Part shown: positions 23,977 through 33,054 of the stretch, one piece after another
Layout of the letters: each line of letters opens with the position of its first letter
How positions within the stretch are numbered: the first letter of the stretch is position 1
From: AP-15 sp963787425
Lineage (GTDB): Bacteria; Pseudomonadota; Alphaproteobacteria; ATCC43930; CGMCC-115725
Assembly: GCA_963787425.1 (NCBI GenBank)
Contig: CAWBCV010000001.1
Span: 434,001-498,000 of the forward strand
Length of the DNA stretch: 64,000 nucleotides
Direction: 5' to 3'
Made by a program: the position numbers and the translations under genes
The notes under the pieces: model-generated
Database searches by the model: none
Told to the model about the DNA's origin: nothing
The model's input: only the letters and a program-made list of their open reading frames with translations

Positions 23977-25266
23977 ATGGAAATCCTGATCGTCGTCGGG
24001 ACCCTCCTCGTCTGCTTTGCGCTCGGCGTGCCGATCGCATATGCGCTCGGTCTTGGCGCGCTTGCCGGCGCCTATTGGATCGGCATCCCGCTCGAGGCGG
24101 TAATGCTTCAAGTGTCGAGCGGGGTCAGCAAATTTGCGATGCTGACGATCCCGTTCTTTGTCCTGGCCGGCGCGATCATGGCGGAGGGCGGGATGGCGCG
24201 ACGGCTGGTGGCCTTCGCCAACGTATTGGTCGGGCTCGTCCGGATCCGCGGCGGGTTGTCGGCGGTCAACGTGCTCGCGACGACGTTCCTGAGCGGCATT
24301 TCCGGTTCGGCGGTGGCCGACACCTCGGCGATCGGGTCGGTGATGATCCCGCAGATGGAAAGGGCCGGATTTCCGCGCGTCTTTGCTACCAATGTGACGA
24401 TCAGCGCCTCGGTGCAGGCATTGCTCGTGCCGCCGAGCCACAACGCGGTGATCTATTCGCTCGCCACCGGTGGCACGATCTCGATCATCAGCCTGTTCAT
24501 GGCCGGGGTCATGCCGGGCCTGCTGCTCGGGGCCTCGCTGGTCGTGCTGTGCCTGGTGCTCGCCTATCGCAACGGTCATCCGCGCGGCGAGACCGTTCCG
24601 TTGCGCGCGGCCGTCAAAATCGCCGTCGACGCGCTCTGGGGGCTGGTAACCTTGGCAATCATCCTCGGCGGCATCTTAGGTGGCGTGTTCACCGCGATCG
24701 AGGCGGGCGCCGTCGCCTGCATCTGGGCCTTCTTTGTCACGATGTTCATCTATCGCGACTATCGCTGGCGCGACCTGCCGGAGCTGATCCACCGCACAAT
24801 GCGCACCGTGGCGATGGTGATGACCCTGATCGCCTTCGCGTCGAGCGTCGGCTACGTGATGGCGCTGATGCAGGTGCCGGCGCGGGTCACGGCGCTGCTG
24901 CTGACCCTGTCGAGCGACAAGAACGTGATCCTTTTCCTGATCAACATTCTGCTGCTGGTGCTCGGCTGCCTGTTGGACATGGCGCCGTCGATCCTGATCG
25001 TCACGCCGATCCTACTCCCCGTCGTCATGAAGTTCGGGGTCGATCCGGTGCATTTCGGCATGATAATGCTGCTCAATCTCGGCATCGGCTTGTGTCATCC
25101 GCCGGTCGGCGCGATCCTCTTTGTCGGCTGCGCCGTCGGCCGGGTCACGATCGAGCAGGTCGTGCGCGAGATCTGGCCTTTTTATGGGGTGATGTTCTTC
25201 GTGTTGATGCTGGTCACCTACATCCCGTCCGTCTCATTATGGCTGCCGCGAATGCTCGGATTGTGA
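23977..25266 (+). CDS. TRAP transporter large permease, DctM family
   Basis: Sodium-coupled transport subunit, 429 aa, about 12 hydrophobic segments. DctM hallmarks: LTIPFFVLAGAIMAEGGMARRLV, FLSGISGSAVADTSAIGSVMIP, SASVQALLVPPSHNAVIYS, and LLVLGCLLDMAPSILIVTPILLP. The gene lies 18 bp after dctQ and completes a three-gene TRAP system. Confidence 0.93.
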   Translation: MEILIVVGTLLVCFALGVPIAYALGLGALAGAYWIGIPLEAVMLQVSSGVSKFAMLTIPFFVLAGAIMAEGGMARRLVAFANVLVGLVRIRGGLSAVNVLATTFLSGISGSAVADTSAIGSVMIPQMERAGFPRVFATNVTISASVQALLVPPSHNAVIYSLATGGTISIISLFMAGVMPGLLLGASLVVLCLVLAYRNGHPRGETVPLRAAVKIAVDALWGLVTLAIILGGILGGVFTAIEAGAVACIWAFFVTMFIYRDYRWRDLPELIHRTMRTVAMVMTLIAFASSVGYVMALMQVPARVTALLLTLSSDKNVILFLINILLLVLGCLLDMAPSILIVTPILLPVVMKFGVDPVHFGMIMLLNLGIGLCHPPVGAILFVGCAVGRVTIEQVVREIWPFYGVMFFVLMLVTYIPSVSLWLPRMLGL

Positions 25267-25403
25267 GGTGTACCCAATTCGTAGTTAATTTGGTCGATTT
25301 GGAATTGCTTTTTCGGTAGAATATCGGCATTTTGATGTCGGCATCGTTATGTCCCCCAACGATGCGGATTGGCCTGTTGGACCGGCACACCGACAGGCCG
25401 CAG

Positions 25404-25435
25404 AAGCCCCGGTCTCCCCCGACCGGGGCTTTTCT
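25404..25435 (+). terminator. Rho-independent terminator downstream of the TRAP genes
   Basis: AAGCCCCGGTC, loop TCCCCC, GACCGGGGCTT followed by a short T run (TTTTCT). It lies 140 bp after dctM and 100 bp before the hydrolase gene. Confidence 0.75.
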
Positions 25436-25533
25436 GCGTCTGCCGCAAGAGGGTCTAGTGCACGATCGTCTGGTGCACGGGGCCGCCCGTCCCTTAAAAT
25501 GACAAAGTCGATCCTTGTGAGAGGAGCCCCTTG

Positions 25534-26483
25534 ATGGCGCTCGATCGCGATGCCGAGCGCGTTCTCGAGATGGTGCGGCTGTCCGGACGGCCGCCTTACG
25601 AGACGCTGAGCGCGCCCGAGGCGCGCGAACTGTTTCTCGCGGCCCGTGAGGTGCTGGCGCCCGATCCGCCGCCGGTTGCCGAGATTCGCGAACTCTCGGC
25701 GCCGAGACCAACCGGTGCGGCTATCCCATTACGACTCTACCGCGGCGCGACAACGGCCCCCGGCGACACCCTCCCGGCGCTGGTCTACTTTCATGGCGGC
25801 GGCTGGGTCATCGGCGATCTCGACACCCATGACAGCCTCTGCCGCCATCTCGCCAACGCGGCGCGGTGCATCGTCGTCGCGGTCGATTACCGCCTCGCTC
25901 CCGAGCACAAATTCCGGCAACGGTCGAGGATTGCTTTGCCGCGACTTCATGGGTCGCGCAGGAGGCCGCAGCCCTCGGCATCGACCGCGAGCGCCTCGCC
26001 GTCGGCGGCGACAGCGCCGGCGGCAATCTCGCTGCGGTGGTCAGCCTGATTGCCCGTGATGGGGGAGCACCAAAACTGCGTTGTCAGGCCTTGCTGTACC
26101 CGACCGTCGAGTGCGGCATGACGCACGCCTCCCACGACCGCTTCGCCGAGGGGTATCTGCTGACCCGGCCGACAATGAAGTGGTTCCGCGAGCACTATCT
26201 GCGCGGGCCCGGCGATGTCGATGACTGGCGTGCGTCGCCCTTGCGCGCCGCCGATCTCTCCGGCGTGGCGCCCGCCCTCGTCCTGACGGCCGGCAACGAC
26301 GTGCTCGGCGACGAAGGCGAGGCTTATGCCCGCCGGCTAAAAGAGGCCGGCGTCGCGGTGCAGTTGCGGCATTTCCCGGACCAGGTCCACGGCTTCCTGA
26401 CTATGGGCAAGATAATCGAGGCGGCACGGCCGGCGCTCGACGACATCGCGGCGGCATTGCGGGCGGCCTGGGACGCGAGATGA
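25534..26483 (+). CDS. Alpha/beta hydrolase, HSL family, with one frameshift
   Basis: Hormone-sensitive-lipase-type carboxylesterase. The first frame gives LVYFHGGGWVIGDLDTHD (oxyanion hole HGGG) and VVAVDYRLAPEHKF. The second frame continues ATVEDCFAATSWVAQEA, the nucleophile motif GGDSAGGNLAAVV, the acid in LTAGNDVLGDEG and the His in FPDQVHGF. The break is at the CC of 25914-25915 (AAATTCCGGCAA); one more C restores a normal 316-aa enzyme. Start ATG 25534 has a GAGGAG ribosome site. With both frameshifts corrected it ends 22 bp short of the convergent peptidase gene. Confidence 0.82.
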
Positions 26484-26504
26484 ACCCGAACACGATGGCG
26501 CGAG

Positions 26505-27453
26505 CTATTCCGATCGATAAGGCTCGTCGTAAATTGCGGTATGGATCGCCCCGCCGTCCCGGACATAGCCGCGATACATCCCCGCGGGTGCTGAACGGCG
26601 CGGCGAGCGCCCCGTCGCGATCGACCGCGACGACACCACCAGAGCCGCCGGCGGCCGCCAGCTCGTCGATGACCGCCCGCGCCGCTAGGTCCAGAGATTG
26701 ACCGGCATTGCGCAGGCGCGCGGCGATCGCAAAGGCGGCGGCGTGCCGAATGAAGAACTCGCCGTGACCGGTCGCCGAGACCGCGCAGGTAGCATTCTCG
26801 GCATAGGTGCCCGCGCCGATGATCGGCGTGTCGCCGACCCGGCCGGGCGCCTTCCCGGTCATCCCGCCGGTCGAGGTGGCGGCAGCGAGATTGCCGCGCC
26901 GGTCGCGGGCGACGGCGCCTACCGTGCCGTATTGGGGCGGCTCGCGGCGCGGATGTTCGAGGGCGTGCTGCAGTTCCCGCCAGCGTGCTTCGGTGCGGAA
27001 ATAAAGGGGCTCGCAGAACGCGACGACGGTCTCGCGGCAAAAGGCGAGCGCCCCCTCGCCGATCAGCAGTACGTGGCGCGACCGCTCCATCACGGCGCGT
27101 GCCGCCAGAACCGGATTGCGCGGTCCGAAGACGCCCGCTACCGCGCCCGCCCGGCGTTCCGTGCCATCCATGACGTAAGCGTCCATCTCTTGCGTCCCGG
27201 CACGGGTGAACACGCTGCCGCGGCCGGCGTTGAACAACGGGTCGTCTTCGAGCTTTGCAACGGCTTCAGTGACGGCGTCGACGGCGCTGCCTTCCGCGGC
27301 AAGAATGTCGCGGCCGGCCGCCAAGGCCCGGCGCAGGCCGTCATGGTATGATGCCGCGCCGGAGAGGCTGGCCTCGTCTCGCGAAATCGTTCCTGCGCCG
27401 CCGTGAACGGCGAGCGCGAAGCCGGTTCCAGTCAATCGGTTCGCTTGCGACAT
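26505..27453 (-). CDS. Isoaspartyl peptidase/L-asparaginase (Ntn hydrolase), C-terminal frameshift
   Basis: Self-cleaving type III asparaginase. FALAVHGGAGTI opens the domain; DPLFNAGRGSVFTRAGTQEMDA, then the autocleavage and nucleophile Thr in PQYGTVGAVARD, GGMTGKAPGRVGDTPIIGAGTYAEN (in part) follow. As sequenced, the frame leaves the family after FSTRG and overlaps the hydrolase. Removing one G of the run at 26580-26583 gives the expected ending MYRGYVRDGGAIHTAIYDE and a stop at 26505. Start ATG 27453 (MSQANRL). Releases aspartate from isoaspartyl dipeptides or asparagine. Confidence 0.85.
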
Positions 27454-27502
27454 CCCGGGGATGATACACGGCACGGCTCCGAACGGCGCTCTTCCAACAT
27501 CG

Positions 27503-28885
27503 ATGAAGCCGCGTCAGGTGTTGCGGCTTGTTCTGGTCGGTCTGGGGACATCCGTCGTTCCGCTCGACACGGCGGTCAACATCGCATTTCCCGAGATTAC
27601 CGGCAGCTTCGGTCTGCCGGTCGAGATGATCCAATGGGTGGTCATCTGCTATGTGCTGACCTACGCCAGCCTGATGCTTGCCTTCGGGCGGGTCGGCGAC
27701 ATCTGGGGCCACGGCCGCGTGTTTCGCATCGGGCTCCTGTGGAGCAGCGTGGCATACCTGCTCTGCGCGGCAGCGCCAAATTTTGGCTGGCTGCTCCTCT
27801 GCCGATTTCTACAAGGGATCGGCGCTTCGTTGATCGTCAGCTGCGCTCCGGCGCTGGTGACCGGGATGTTTCCCGAAGACCGGCGCAGCCGCGCGGTCGG
27901 CATGTTCACGCTGATGTATGCGATCGGCTCTGCTGCCGGGCCGTTGCTCGGGGGCCTGCTCGTCCAACTCTGGGGTTGGCCGGCAGTGTTCTGGTTTCGA
28001 GCCCCGCTCGCTCTGCTCGCTCTCCTGTTCCCAGAAAAAGCACATGCGACGTCTCCGTCAACATTGCGGGAGCCGGTCGACATCGTCGGCGCCATTCTGC
28101 TTGCGCTGGGCCTCAGCACGCTTTTGCTGACCCTCAACCGACTTCAACACCTGCAAGGGCAGGAGTTTCTCGCGGTCCTGCTACTGGCGACGGCCACTAC
28201 CTGTCTTTATAGTTTTTTCTACTGGGAAAAACGGGTCGCCCAACCGATCGTCAATCTCGGATTGTTCCGAGCCGGCGGCTTCACTGGGCTCAACATCGCA
28301 AGTGTGCTGATTTATTTGACGAGCTTTTCGGTTCTTTTGCTCGGTCCCTACTACCTCGTACGCCTCACCGGGTTATCGGCGATAGTAGCGGGCGGGGTTC
28401 TCGGCGCCTCTTTTGTCGGCAGCCTCGTCGCCTCCCCGCTGGCGGGATGGGCCGTAGAGCGCGTCCCCGCGGGCCGCGTCGCCATTCTCGGCGCCTCACT
28501 CTGCGCTGCGGGTTTGGTGTTGATTGGCGGCTGGCGGCCCGGCGCTGCCGGGCAAGCAATCACGATTTTGAGCACCCTGGTGCTGCAAGGGTTTGGTGTC
28601 GGCTTGTTCCAAGTCGCCTACATGGACATCGTCATGCGCACCTTGCCGCGGCGCCACCGCGGAGTAGCCGGCAGCATAGCGATGTTGAGCCGCTCGGTCG
28701 GGGTCGTCACCGGGGCGACGCTTCTGACCCTCATATTCCACACGATCGAAGCAATGCAGCTGGCCGGCGGAAATATGCCGGCAGCGAGCTTCTTGACCGG
28801 CTTTAAAGCGACCTTCTGGTCAGCCGGCGCGGTGGCCGGTCTCGCCGGCTTCCTCGTCCTATTTGCGACAAAGCGCAGCCGCTGA
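27503..28885 (+). CDS. MFS transporter, DHA2-like drug/proton antiporter
   Basis: About 460 aa with 12-14 hydrophobic segments. Recognised by GTSVVPLDTAVNIAFPEITGSF, the motif A-like stretch AFGRVGDIWGHGRVFRIGL and the motif C-like YAIGSAAGPLLGGLL. The start could be ATG 27461 or 27503. It diverges from the peptidase gene with no room for separate long promoters. Substrate unknown. Confidence 0.87.
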   Translation: MKPRQVLRLVLVGLGTSVVPLDTAVNIAFPEITGSFGLPVEMIQWVVICYVLTYASLMLAFGRVGDIWGHGRVFRIGLLWSSVAYLLCAAAPNFGWLLLCRFLQGIGASLIVSCAPALVTGMFPEDRRSRAVGMFTLMYAIGSAAGPLLGGLLVQLWGWPAVFWFRAPLALLALLFPEKAHATSPSTLREPVDIVGAILLALGLSTLLLTLNRLQHLQGQEFLAVLLLATATTCLYSFFYWEKRVAQPIVNLGLFRAGGFTGLNIASVLIYLTSFSVLLLGPYYLVRLTGLSAIVAGGVLGASFVGSLVASPLAGWAVERVPAGRVAILGASLCAAGLVLIGGWRPGAAGQAITILSTLVLQGFGVGLFQVAYMDIVMRTLPRRHRGVAGSIAMLSRSVGVVTGATLLTLIFHTIEAMQLAGGNMPAASFLTGFKATFWSAGAVAGLAGFLVLFATKRSR

Positions 28886-28907
28886 TCGCCGCCGCGCTTA
28901 GGAAAGT

Positions 28908-29120
28908 TCAACAGTCTTCGAGGGTAAACCCGACTTTAAGAATGACTTGAAAATGTGCGACCTTGCCCTCTTCGACGTGGCCGCGGGTCTGCAAAACTTC
29001 GAACCAGCCTACCTGGCGCAAGGTACGGGAAGCCCGGGCAACTGCGTTCTTGATCGCGTCCTCGATGCTGTTCTCCGAAGAACCTGCGACTTCGATGATC
29101 CGGTAGACATGGTCCGGCAT
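28908..29120 (-). CDS. Dodecin-family flavin-binding protein
   Basis: A 70-aa protein: MPDHVYRIIEVAGSSENSIEDAIKNA (in part), RTLRQVGWFEVLQTRGHVEEG and FQVILKVGFTLE match dodecins, which form hollow dodecamers storing FMN/riboflavin; the central Trp stacks on the flavin. A GGAGG ribosome site precedes ATG 29120. Confidence 0.92.
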   Translation of the reverse strand: MPDHVYRIIEVAGSSENSIEDAIKNAVARASRTLRQVGWFEVLQTRGHVEEGKVAHFQVILKVGFTLEDC

Positions 29121-29198
29121 TGATTTCCTCCCTAGCGACCGCGACAGCGGGGTGTGGCACCGACCAACTGACCGCCGATTATTTCGTGGGCGCTCAGA

Positions 29199-29249
29199 CA
29201 GAATTAAAGCCCTGGCAGAATTAAACCCCTGGCAAAATTAAAGCCCTGC
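29199..29249. repeat. Three-copy 17-bp tandem repeat
   Basis: CAGAATTAAAGCCCTGG (29199-29215), CAGAATTAAACCCCTGG (29216-29232) and CAAAATTAAAGCCCTGC (29233-29249) lie between the dodecin and HtrA-like genes. Possible regulator site or slippage product. Confidence 0.75.
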
Positions 29250-29295
29250 GCTCCGGTGCTTTTTCACCAGCGGGGCTACGCCCCGTTCACCCCGG

Positions 29296-30540
29296 TCAAA
29301 TCGACGGCGAGGAGAGCGAGACCGGCACGGGCGCGGTGACGGCCCCCGCCGATCGCCGGCTGCCGGATTTTTTTTGGCGCAACTCCGCGACGACCGGGTT
29401 CACCGGCATTTCGCCGATTACCGGCTGCAGGGCCAGCGCAGCGTTTCGGCGCCACACCGTAACCGCGGCGATCCGGCCGATCGGCGTCTCGGCGATGAGC
29501 AATGGCAGGTCGTGCATTCGTTTGATCTCTTGCCCGTTGATCGAGAGAATTACATCGCCTTGCTCGAACCCGGCTGCCGCGGCGGGACTGCCGGCTCCCA
29601 CCTTGGCGACGAGCGCACCTGAGGGGTTAGCTAGCCCCAAATTTCGCGCGATTTCGGCAGTCACGGGCTGGATTTGAACACCGAGCCAGCCGCGCGCGAC
29701 TTTACCGTGCTCCTTCAGCTGCTCGACAACCGGCCTGGCTCGGTTGGCTGGTATCGCAAAGCCGATGCCGACCGATCCACCATTGGGAGAATAGATCGCC
29801 GTGTTGATGCCAATGACATTACCTTTGAGGTCGAAGGTCGGGCCGCCGGAATTGCCCCGGTTCATTGCTGCATCAATCTGCAGAAAATCGTCGTACGGAC
29901 CAGCGTGGATGTCACGCCCGCGCCCGGAAATGATGCCGCTGCTGACAGTGTTGTCGAGGCCGAACGGACTGCCGATCGCGAGTACCCAATCTCCAACCCG
30001 AGCCGCGTCGCTGTCACCCCAATGGACATTCGCGAGCGGGCGCGCTCCGTCGATCTTGAGCAAGGCGATATCGGTCAGCGGGTCGCGTCCGACGATCCGA
30101 GCCGAGTACTCGGTCGCGTCCTGAACGACGACCGTAACTGCCTCGGCATTTTCGACGACGTGATCATCGGTGACGACATACCCGCTCGGGTCGATAATAA
30201 ACCCAGAGCCCAGAGCCACACTGGCGACCTTTGGGTCGGGCTCGGCTTTGTGGCGGGACTCGTCGAGGAAGCGGCGCAGCAGTTCTTCGACCACTGATGG
30301 CGGGATGCCGCTCAGGGCAACCCGATCTTCGGCGCCGCCGGCTTGCGTCCCCTCCCGGTCGGCCGCCGCCTTACTCACCCTCTGGACTGCCGAAACATTG
30401 ACCACCGCGGGCATGACCTCCTGCACGATCGGCGCAAAGCTCGGCGCCGCCCCCCCGCCGCCCGCCGCGTAAAACCGATCTGTTTGAGTGCAACCCATCG
30501 CCGACGCGGCGATCCCGAACGAAAGGACGATGGATCTCAT
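29296..30540 (-). CDS. HtrA/DegP-like serine protease, predicted lipoprotein
   Basis: Periplasmic trypsin-like protease with a single clear PDZ domain, about 414 aa from ATG 30540. The N-terminus MRSIVLSFGIAASAMGC is a lipoprotein signal with a lipobox Cys. Catalytic triad: His in VVTDDHVVENA, Asp in LTDIALLKI, Ser in NRGNSGGPTF. PDZ: GALVAKVGAGSPAAAAGFEQGDVILSINGQEI (in part). ATG 30591 is an alternative start that would bury the lipobox. Role: envelope protein quality control. Confidence 0.88.
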   Translation of the reverse strand: MRSIVLSFGIAASAMGCTQTDRFYAAGGGGAAPSFAPIVQEVMPAVVNVSAVQRVSKAAADREGTQAGGAEDRVALSGIPPSVVEELLRRFLDESRHKAEPDPKVASVALGSGFIIDPSGYVVTDDHVVENAEAVTVVVQDATEYSARIVGRDPLTDIALLKIDGARPLANVHWGDSDAARVGDWVLAIGSPFGLDNTVSSGIISGRGRDIHAGPYDDFLQIDAAMNRGNSGGPTFDLKGNVIGINTAIYSPNGGSVGIGFAIPANRARPVVEQLKEHGKVARGWLGVQIQPVTAEIARNLGLANPSGALVAKVGAGSPAAAAGFEQGDVILSINGQEIKRMHDLPLLIAETPIGRIAAVTVWRRNAALALQPVIGEMPVNPVVAELRQKKSGSRRSAGAVTAPVPVSLSSPSI

Positions 30541-31108
30541 TCGGGGCGACGGCTGCAGGATGATGAGGGCGAGCATCGAAACAGCTTTCATGACCGGGTC
30601 GACTTGGTTCGGCAGAGCACTGTCCCGACCCGAGCTTCGTTCATGATGCCCTCCATCATCTAATACATGTTTAAAAAGATTGATGATGCGCACCCGTCGA
30701 TGCCCGGGCCGGCGCGGCACCGCAGCAACAACCTGTTATATGGGACCGGACGGCCCGGTTACGACACGCTGGGCAACCCCGCTTCCTCCCGGCCGATTGC
30801 GGGGTGGCACGGCTCACCCGGGTAGCGTTGATCAAGTCAATGTTCAAAAAACGACCCGCCCCTTGTCGAGTTACGAGACTTGTAGTGCACCAATGAAACC
30901 AGACAACGATCTTTTGTACTCCCTGGCTCTATCTTGAAATGGTTAAGAATATGACTATTTCCTTCTGAGCACCTTTCGGTACGCCGATATGATGTCCGGC
31001 GGCGTTTACGACTGCAAAGCCACAAGTTTGGCGGCGGTGCCTCTCGGGCGATAGCGAGGTCCCTTGAAAGATGCGCAGAGGCCTCTGACACACGAAGCAG
31101 GAGTAGAC
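30541..31108. other. Divergent intergenic region
   Basis: Between the HtrA-like gene and the helix-turn-helix gene. It must hold both promoters. I see no additional gene; a short GC-rich inverted stretch lies near 30705-30720. Confidence 0.4.
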
Positions 31109-31765
31109 ATGTCCAAAATCCCGCAAGGCGAATGGAGCGCCATTGCGGCACGGTATGCAAAGGGCGAGTCAATAACCAGGATTGCCCAGAGTTACGGCTG
31201 CACCCCGCCGGCTATTCATTACATCCTCAAGCAAGGCAAGCAGCGTGCCGCGCAGAACCCCGAGCAAAGGGTCAACGGAAAATCGGATTCGACAATGACC
31301 TTCCCCGGCGAAGCTACAAAGCCGACAGCACCGGAGGCCCCGAGCGCCGTCGAACACCGCGGCGAAGAGAACGGCATGGGGCGATTGGTTCCGAGCGAAG
31401 TCAGACCGGCAGCTGGACCGCTGCTCGGGCCTCACCCGCGCCGTGAACCGGTCACGCCAATGTTCGGCGAACGAAGTCAGCCTGCTGCCCCACAACGAGC
31501 CGCGGGCCGAACCTCGGCATTGACCGCCGGTCTGGACGATGAGCTTCATGGCCGAGCCGAAGCCGCGATCGCGGCATTTCGCTCCAGCTTCGACGCCGCC
31601 CTCGAGGAGGGGTCGCCGGGTGTCCGCCAGCGGCTTCGGCAGGCTGCATCGGATCTGATGCGGGTGGCAGCGCGCACCACGATCGTGCTCGATCGATTGA
31701 ACGCAAGCGCCGAACGCGCGCCCATGCCCGCGTCCCATCACGCGAGGTGGAGCCAAAGTCGTTAG
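31109..31765 (+). CDS. Helix-turn-helix protein of unknown role
   Basis: 218 aa from ATG 31109 behind a CAGGAG site. The first 45 residues, IPQGEWSAIAARYAKGES and ITRIAQSYGCTPPAIHYILKQG, form a resolvase-type HTH domain. The middle is Pro/Ala-rich and likely disordered. The C-terminus LDDELHGRAEAAIAAFRSSFDAAL and RLRQAASDLMRVAARTTIVLDRL is helical. No catalytic domain, so probably a DNA-binding regulator. It points toward the end of the formate dehydrogenase operon. Confidence 0.65.
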   Translation: MSKIPQGEWSAIAARYAKGESITRIAQSYGCTPPAIHYILKQGKQRAAQNPEQRVNGKSDSTMTFPGEATKPTAPEAPSAVEHRGEENGMGRLVPSEVRPAAGPLLGPHPRREPVTPMFGERSQPAAPQRAAGRTSALTAGLDDELHGRAEAAIAAFRSSFDAALEEGSPGVRQRLRQAASDLMRVAARTTIVLDRLNASAERAPMPASHHARWSQSR

Positions 31766-31793
31766 CACAACCGGCTTCCCTGTGCGCCCCGTG

Positions 31794-32077
31794 TTATCGC
31801 TCATCGAGCAACGAGGCGAGTTCATCGCGAGCTTTATCCAAGCGGTCACGGCGAAGTCCGGCGAGGGGATACTCGCCGCCAATAACCACGCTTAGGATGG
31901 CGTTGCACCGCTCCAGGCGGTCGGCGGGCTCGCCTTTCCGCCGTCCGTGGTCAATTCAGTGCGCAACTTGACCAGGCAGCGGACCACATCGGCCAGATCG
32001 TGGTAGATCTTATCGGGCCGGTCATCGAGCGCTCGATTGAGAGCCGCGACCGCCGCACGGCAGCAATCCGAACTCAC
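31794..32077 (-). CDS. Small conserved protein at the end of the formate dehydrogenase operon, frameshifted
   Basis: Begins at GTG 32077, overlapping the TGA of the membrane-subunit gene (GTGA). The first frame gives CCRAAVAALNRALDDRPDKI and LADVVRCLVKLRTEL. After about 31940 the sequence continues in another frame: RLERCNAILSVVIGGEYPLAG, then LRRDRLDKARDELASLLDER and a stop at 31794. One missing base explains the split; corrected length is 94 aa. I do not recognise the family; coupling to the operon suggests an accessory or assembly role. Confidence 0.6.
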
Positions 32078-33054
32078 TGCGGCACTCTTCCGGTCAGACG
32101 AAAATAGTCTTTGGGCCGCTTTGCCGAGGTGTTGCCGGCGCGCAGCAGCACGTGGCGCAACAGGAATCCACCCGCGAGAACAGCGAGCGAGATCGTCAGC
32201 GCGCGCCGCGGCGTACTCTCGGGTTCGATCACGCTTTCAACATGATGCAGCATCGGCACGCCGACACCGAGCGACATCACACCAAGGTCGTAGGCGAGGC
32301 CCGAGCCCGTCTCGTTCAGTGCGCCGTCCACCCCTTGTTCGCGAAAGCGCTGCCGCAGCGACAACAGAAGAAACAGTTCGAGGGCGCTCCCAGCCAGGGC
32401 GATGCGATTGAGCCCCCGATGAGTGTCGTCGGAAGCGCTGCGGCCTCGCCCGGCGATCGTCAGCGCGGCCGCGCCCGACGCCATTGCCGAAGCGCCGAAG
32501 AGCGCTGCAATTCGACGTGGTGCGGCGGCCCAAAGAGGTGTGCTCGTGGCCGACAACAGCGCGCCCGTGTAAGTGCTCATCGCCATTCCGGCGAGCGCCG
32601 CGGAGACCTCCAGCAACTTGATCGCCGTTTGCATCGCCCGGCTGGGGGAGTAGTCGTGATCGGAGGCGAATTGCGCGGCAGCCAGCGCCGCGCTCAACGA
32701 CCCGAAACTCATCAGCACCCAGGTGCCGATCGACATCGGCGAAGTCTTTCGGAAGATCCGCAGCATGTTGTACCAGCGCTGCGGCGTGTGCAGATCGATG
32801 ATCAGCAGCGGGCCGCCAAGAACCGTTGCACCTAGGGCGATGTAACGGCCGTTGCGGACGATCGGCGCCAGAGTGCGATCGCCGACGAGATCGGCAGCGC
32901 TGGCGATGATCTGCGCTGATCCTCCGACCCCGGCAACAAACGTGTAGCCTGAAACCAGCCCGCCCCACAGGCTCGGTTTGACCGAGGGCAGGCCGTAATA
33001 GGTCACATCCCGCTCATCCGCGACCCGGACGGAAAGGGGAGCGGTATCGTTCAT
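32074..33054 (-). CDS. NrfD-family membrane subunit of formate dehydrogenase
   Basis: A 326-aa polytopic protein with about eight hydrophobic segments, of the NrfD/PsrC type that passes electrons to quinone. Signs: KPSLWGGLVSGYTFVAGVGGSAQI, PLLIIDLHTPQRWYNMLRIFR and MSIGTWVLMSFGSLSAALAAAQF. ATG 33054 overlaps the TGA of the iron-sulfur subunit gene (ATGA). It replaces the cytochrome b subunit of FdnI-type enzymes. Confidence 0.87.
   Translation of the reverse strand: MNDTAPLSVRVADERDVTYYGLPSVKPSLWGGLVSGYTFVAGVGGSAQIIASAADLVGDRTLAPIVRNGRYIALGATVLGGPLLIIDLHTPQRWYNMLRIFRKTSPMSIGTWVLMSFGSLSAALAAAQFASDHDYSPSRAMQTAIKLLEVSAALAGMAMSTYTGALLSATSTPLWAAAPRRIAALFGASAMASGAAALTIAGRGRSASDDTHRGLNRIALAGSALELFLLLSLRQRFREQGVDGALNETGSGLAYDLGVMSLGVGVPMLHHVESVIEPESTPRRALTISLAVLAGGFLLRHVLLRAGNTSAKRPKDYFRLTGRVPQ

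Noticed and set aside
23466..25319. A 617-codon frame overlapping the TRAP permease genes
   Set aside because: Arg/Gly-rich shadow of dctQ and dctM, which match their families across their full length.
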